Assembly (NCBI RefSeq): GCF_001559865.1
Contig: NZ_LOHE01000081.1
Coordinates: 1-37,259, forward strand
Origin: Abyssisolibacter fermentans
Lineage (GTDB): Bacteria; Bacillota; Clostridia; Tissierellales; MCWD3
DNA length: 37,259 nucleotides
Reading direction: 5' to 3'
Below the pieces are notes generated by a model, which ran no database searches, was not told where the DNA came from, and worked only from the letters and a program-made list of their open reading frames with translations. Below are positions 34,107-37,259 of this stretch, one piece after another. Position 1 is the stretch's first letter, and each line of letters starts with the position of its first letter. Both the position numbers and the translations under genes were made by a program.

Positions 34107-35531
34107 TCATCCCTCCTGAATAGTAACATTCATTTGTTTAAGTATATTTAACACGTATTCTTCATCTTTATTGACTTCTTGCATTAAAAACTTAATATCT
34201 TCTATAGTAATACTATCTATATCGTTATTCTTAATAGCATTTTTAATCAAGGATGTTCTCAATTTATTCATATCTATATCTTTAGCTTTTATTAACTCAG
34301 GTTTACTTGGTAATATTATGTTTTTACCAGGTATCTGATCTTTAGGTTCACCAATAATTACATCAATTCCATTTTCTTTAGCAAATGAAAGCTGTGGTTG
34401 AATATGTTTGCCTGCTCCTGTATATTCAGTTTCTTGAACCACTATTATCTTATCTTGATCAAGTTCCCTAGCTAATGAAAATGCAGCTGTTAAAGAAGTA
34501 TTGCCAGCAGGTCCTCTTTCAATACCTTCTAATTGAGCTAATGCCTCAGTGATATAGAAAACCTCACCTTGAGTTACTGTAAAATATCTATCCATATATC
34601 TTAAAGGTCTTGCAGCAGATCTTGGAACATCCGATCTATCTGGCCACGTAGAAAATGGCATTCCAAACCCAGTATGACCAGTAGTAAATGATTTTTTGTT
34701 AAATTGTTCATCACTAGCCATATGTAGTCCTTTTAGGTCAACACTAGCTCCAACTATTTGTACACTCTCAGCACCAGCTTTTAACAAACCTCTAGCTGTA
34801 CCTGTAAGATTACCACCACCAGCATTTGTTGCTACAACGACATCAGGATCTCTTCCCTCTTTTTCTCTAAATTGCATAGCTATTTCATAGCCTAAAGTCT
34901 CTACACCAGCTATTCCAAATGGGGTATATAATGAAGCATTAAAATAACCAGTTTCTTCTAATAACAATAAGAAATAATAAAATAACTCCGGACCTACTGT
35001 CAATTGTACAACTTCTGCTCCATAAGCTTCACATTTTCTAGCTTTTTCAATAATCTCTGGTTGTCCTTTTCCCTTTGAATCATAGCATTCTTGAACTATA
35101 ATACATTTTAATCCATGCATAGCTGCTTGACTTGCAACTGCAGCGCCATAATTACCACTAGTCGCAGCTATAACACCTTTATATCCTAATTTTTTCGCAT
35201 GATAAACTGCATTTGCAGCTCTTCTAGCTTTAAAACTTCCTGAAGGATTACTAGCTTCGTCCTTCAAAAATATTCTTGCACCTTTACCATTTGGTGCACA
35301 CTTTCTAGCAATATTAGTAAGATTTCTTAATTCATAAACTGGTGTATTACCAACACCTGTCATACCTTGTATCTCAATCATTTCTTGTAATGTATATCCA
35401 GTTTCCTTCATCATTCTTTCATAATCAAAAGCTATACCACCAGATTCAAATTCTTTATAATCAATACCAACAGCTTTTTTCATTATTTCATTTCTTCTTG
35501 ACATAACTGCTAAATAACTATTATCACTCAT
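34107..35531 (-). CDS. ortB: 2-amino-4-ketopentanoate thiolase, beta subunit OrtB
   Basis: A 474-residue fold-II PLP enzyme resembling threonine synthase. With OrtA it cleaves 2-amino-4-oxopentanoate with CoA into acetyl-CoA and alanine. The PLP Lys is in NPSGSFKARRA near residue 101; TSGNYGAAVA is the substrate loop and NAGGGNLTG the phosphate-binding loop. Near the C-terminus GPAGNTSLTA completes the fold. The ATG of MSDNSY is six bases after GCAGGTG; it overlaps the ortA stop by 8 bases. This step replaces a conventional thiolase and is specific to the clostridial ornithine pathway. Confidence 0.95.
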   Translation of the reverse strand: MSDNSYLAVMSRRNEIMKKAVGIDYKEFESGGIAFDYERMMKETGYTLQEMIEIQGMTGVGNTPVYELRNLTNIARKCAPNGKGARIFLKDEASNPSGSFKARRAANAVYHAKKLGYKGVIAATSGNYGAAVASQAAMHGLKCIIVQECYDSKGKGQPEIIEKARKCEAYGAEVVQLTVGPELFYYFLLLLEETGYFNASLYTPFGIAGVETLGYEIAMQFREKEGRDPDVVVATNAGGGNLTGTARGLLKAGAESVQIVGASVDLKGLHMASDEQFNKKSFTTGHTGFGMPFSTWPDRSDVPRSAARPLRYMDRYFTVTQGEVFYITEALAQLEGIERGPAGNTSLTAAFSLARELDQDKIIVVQETEYTGAGKHIQPQLSFAKENGIDVIIGEPKDQIPGKNIILPSKPELIKAKDIDMNKLRTSLIKNAIKNNDIDSITIEDIKFLMQEVNKDEEYVLNILKQMNVTIQEG

Positions 35532-35835
35532 CACATTCACCTGCTTCCAATAAAGCTCTCAACTGTCTGCCAACGTACATCAATTCAGGTACAAATTCAC
35601 CATAATTATGTCTATACACAGGATCTATTTCTAATAGTTTTCCTTTAATTTTTCTACCTATATATGTTTCAACCTCAACTATATCTCCAATTTCGGCTTT
35701 TTCATCTAATAAAAAACCTTTATCCCACATTTCAAGTGGTACCATTTTAGTATCATCAGGTACTTGTGGTGCTCTTTGTTCTGGAGTTAATATGACATTA
35801 TATATTCTTACCCAATCTCCCTTTTTTGCCTCCAT
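35524..35835 (-). CDS. ortA: 2-amino-4-ketopentanoate thiolase, alpha subunit OrtA
   Basis: A 103-residue small subunit. It starts MEAKKGDWVRIYNVILTPEQ, has the APQVPDDTKMVPLEMWDKGF motif characteristic of OrtA, and contains EVETYIGRKIKGKL, a beta-barrel-like segment, and YRHNYGEFVPEL. It has no catalytic residues of its own and is required by OrtB. The ATG follows AAAAGGAGAGCGATTTAA. It is 42 bases downstream of ord and overlaps ortB, indicating tight co-expression. Confidence 0.94.
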   Translation of the reverse strand: MEAKKGDWVRIYNVILTPEQRAPQVPDDTKMVPLEMWDKGFLLDEKAEIGDIVEVETYIGRKIKGKLLEIDPVYRHNYGEFVPELMYVGRQLRALLEAGECDE

Positions 35836-35877
35836 TTAAATCGCTCTCCTTTTATAGTATTCAACAATACTTGTTAA

Positions 35878-36930
35878 CTAATCTCTATCTATTAAATCTC
35901 TCATATCTCCCATTATTGCTCTAGGTACTGGTAAGTCTAACATTGTTTTTAATCCTGCTTTTGAATTAATAACATGAGGAATCATATTTACGCACATAGC
36001 AATTGTTCCTATTCCTCCTGGAACTTCTGGTTTGATGCTCATATTAATGTCAGGTGTTCCTTTAATAGTAATATAATCTCCAGTATCTGTTCCTTCTAAC
36101 TGTGGTTCTACTTGCTGTGGATGAACCATTTCAACCTTTAAGTCACCGTCAACATAGCCATAACCAAGCATATTACAACCTGCTACATTACCCGGCTGAA
36201 CTTCTACATATTTAGTCTTTCTATAAACATTAGATACAATTGGAGCCATTGTCTGTTTAACTTTATCACTTAGTTTCCAACCTATAGCATCTGTAATCAT
36301 ACCAACTGATTCAGAAAATCCAACATGTCCTGCTAATGTACCATCTTTTACACCTTTATTGAATTCATCAACTGTAATTCCAACACCTTGTTCTACCATA
36401 ACCGCATGACCAAATGGTGATAAACTGTTAACCCTTTCTGCTTTTATATGATCCACATCTATACAAGCACCTGTAAGAGCTACTACTAATAAATCCATTA
36501 TTAATCCCGGGTTAATTCCAGTTCCTAGTACAGTTACACCATTTGCCTTAGCTATTTCATCTAATTTTTTAGTAAGCTCTGGTTCTTGTGCCTTAGGATA
36601 TGCCATCTCTTCAGCAGTTGAAACAATATTTATTTTCTTTTCTAAAATAAGTTTTATTTTATCAAATGCTTTAGCAGTAAATGAATCAGTAGCTAGTATG
36701 GCAACATCAACATGCTTATCTCCAATAACTTTTTCAATATCATTATTAATTATGACCTCAGGTCTATCTCCTCTTTCTACACCTAAAACATCATACATGC
36801 TTCTATTAACTCTAGCTTTATTTCTATCACATATACCAACTATTTCTACACCTTTTTTGTTTAAAAGCATATTAGCCATACCACTACCCATAGCTCCAAA
36901 TCCCCAAATTATTACCTTAATATTTTCCAT
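35878..36930 (-). CDS. ord: 2,4-diaminopentanoate dehydrogenase
   Basis: A 350-residue NAD(P)-dependent amine dehydrogenase that oxidatively deaminates 2,4-diaminopentanoate to 2-amino-4-oxopentanoate. The N-terminal Rossmann motif IIWGFGAMGSGMA is at residues 6-18. VDVAILATDS and LGTGINPGLIMDLL follow, as in dihydrodipicolinate reductase-like enzymes. The length is typical. The ATG of MENIKV has GGAGGTGTTTGTAAT upstream; a longer frame would run through the ribosome binding site and leader. It is the first gene of the operon, behind a SigA-like promoter and an inverted repeat. Confidence 0.95.
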   Translation of the reverse strand: MENIKVIIWGFGAMGSGMANMLLNKKGVEIVGICDRNKARVNRSMYDVLGVERGDRPEVIINNDIEKVIGDKHVDVAILATDSFTAKAFDKIKLILEKKINIVSTAEEMAYPKAQEPELTKKLDEIAKANGVTVLGTGINPGLIMDLLVVALTGACIDVDHIKAERVNSLSPFGHAVMVEQGVGITVDEFNKGVKDGTLAGHVGFSESVGMITDAIGWKLSDKVKQTMAPIVSNVYRKTKYVEVQPGNVAGCNMLGYGYVDGDLKVEMVHPQQVEPQLEGTDTGDYITIKGTPDINMSIKPEVPGGIGTIAMCVNMIPHVINSKAGLKTMLDLPVPRAIMGDMRDLIDRD

Positions 36931-36976
36931 ATTACAAACACCTCCATATATTTTTGACAATTTTATTAAGTATAAA

Positions 36977-37005
36977 ATCACAATTAACATAAATTATATT
37001 GTGAT
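36977..37005. promoter_or_regulatory. Operator-like inverted repeat in the ornithine operon leader
   Basis: ATCACAAT-N13-ATTGTGAT has perfect 8-base arms. It lies about 55 bases downstream of the -10 box at 37059-37064 and about 45 bases before ord. It could be a repressor site or fold as a weak RNA hairpin. Confidence 0.55.
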
Positions 37006-37058
37006 CTTATTTATTAATATTTGCAATTAATATGCCAATTATTTCAGGATTTGAAAAT

Positions 37059-37086
37059 ATAATAGAAAATTACAAACTTGAGTCAA
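37059..37086 (-). promoter_or_regulatory. SigA-like promoter of the ornithine operon
   Basis: On the minus strand TTGACT (37086-37081), a 16-base spacer and TATTAT (37064-37059), giving a leader of roughly 120 bases before ord. Confidence 0.6.
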
Positions 37087-37151
37087 ATGCTTGTATTCTT
37101 TGAGATTAAATTCAATATTGTCTAGATTTATGAATAATTAAATTTGATTTA

Positions 37152-37215
37152 AATAAAAAAAATAAATAACTGCAAAATATTTTGCATATTCATGCAATTA
37201 TATTTGCAGTTATTA
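37152..37215 (-). terminator. Terminator of a gene beyond the right edge
   Basis: Perfect 12-base arms AATAACTGCAAA (37166-37177) and TTTGCAGTTATT (37204-37215) with an inner TGCAT/ATGCA pairing, followed on the minus strand by a T-rich run. It would end a minus-strand transcript that enters from outside the window and insulate ord. Confidence 0.75.
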
Positions 37216-37223
37216 GAATTTTA

Positions 37224-37259
37224 CCCTGATTATTCATACATATAACTTTGAATAGTATG
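37224..37259 (-). repeat. Dispersed MITE-like repeat, partial (copy B)
   Basis: ACCCTGATTATTCATACATA, then TAACTTTGAATAGTATG, runs to the window edge. It is the reverse complement of the right-end consensus seen in copy C, with nearly perfect identity, and is the same orientation as copy A. Confidence 0.65.

Overview
The window reads as chromosomal DNA of a very AT-rich, spore-forming, amino-acid-fermenting member of the Clostridia. The evidence is the low GC, strong AGGAGG-type ribosome binding sites, frequent TTG starts, an alanine T-box, the conserved alaS-ireB-ruvX-DUF1292-fur neighbourhood, spore coat proteins of the CotE, CotS and CotSA families, and a complete Stickland-type ornithine pathway. 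The closest well-studied parallel for the ornithine operon is Clostridium (Acetoanaerobium) sticklandii. The species cannot be named from sequence alone.

Layout. (1) 1-8.6 kb, minus strand: housekeeping cluster alaS, ireB, an aldo/keto reductase with ferredoxin-type clusters, ruvX, a DUF1292 gene, fur and rnjA, headed by a T-box leader. (2) 8.6-11.0 kb, minus: an AI-2E-type permease, a 50-residue YtxH-like protein and a two-repeat PRC-barrel protein. (3) 11.2-14.7 kb, minus: iscR-iscS-iscU and mnmA, a sulfur-trafficking group, followed upstream by a decayed CAP-domain pseudogene. (4) 15.0-24.3 kb, both strands: a spore-surface island. It holds an unknown Cys-containing protein, a propeller-like/coiled-coil protein, a DUF3343 protein, two paralogous GT2 glycosyltransferases, a CotE homologue, an amphi-Trp-like acidic protein, two CotS-type kinase-fold proteins and a CotSA-type GT4 glycosyltransferase. 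Several of its genes share a SigK-like mACm-N15/17-[C/A]ATA promoter pattern. (5) 24.4-28.9 kb: glutamate dehydrogenase (plus), then threonine aldolase-rarA and a DUF4870 membrane protein (minus). (6) 29.0-37.1 kb, minus: the ornithine operon ord-ortA-ortB-oraS-oraE-(GlmL-like)-orr, with a promoter, an operator-like inverted repeat and a strong terminator.

How the genes work together. The ornithine operon racemises L-ornithine, moves its terminal amino group with a B12/PLP mutase, deaminates the product oxidatively and cleaves it with CoA to acetyl-CoA and alanine. Glutamate dehydrogenase and threonine aldolase fit the same amino-acid-based energy metabolism. IscS supplies sulfur both to IscU for Fe-S assembly and to MnmA for tRNA thiolation. 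The spore-surface island looks like a protein-plus-glycan coat module.

The least expected feature is a dispersed family of short repeats with terminal inverted repeats (consensus end ACCCTGATTATTCATA). Copies lie at both window edges, near rnjA, downstream of alaS, and inside the alaS leader between the T-box terminator and the start codon.
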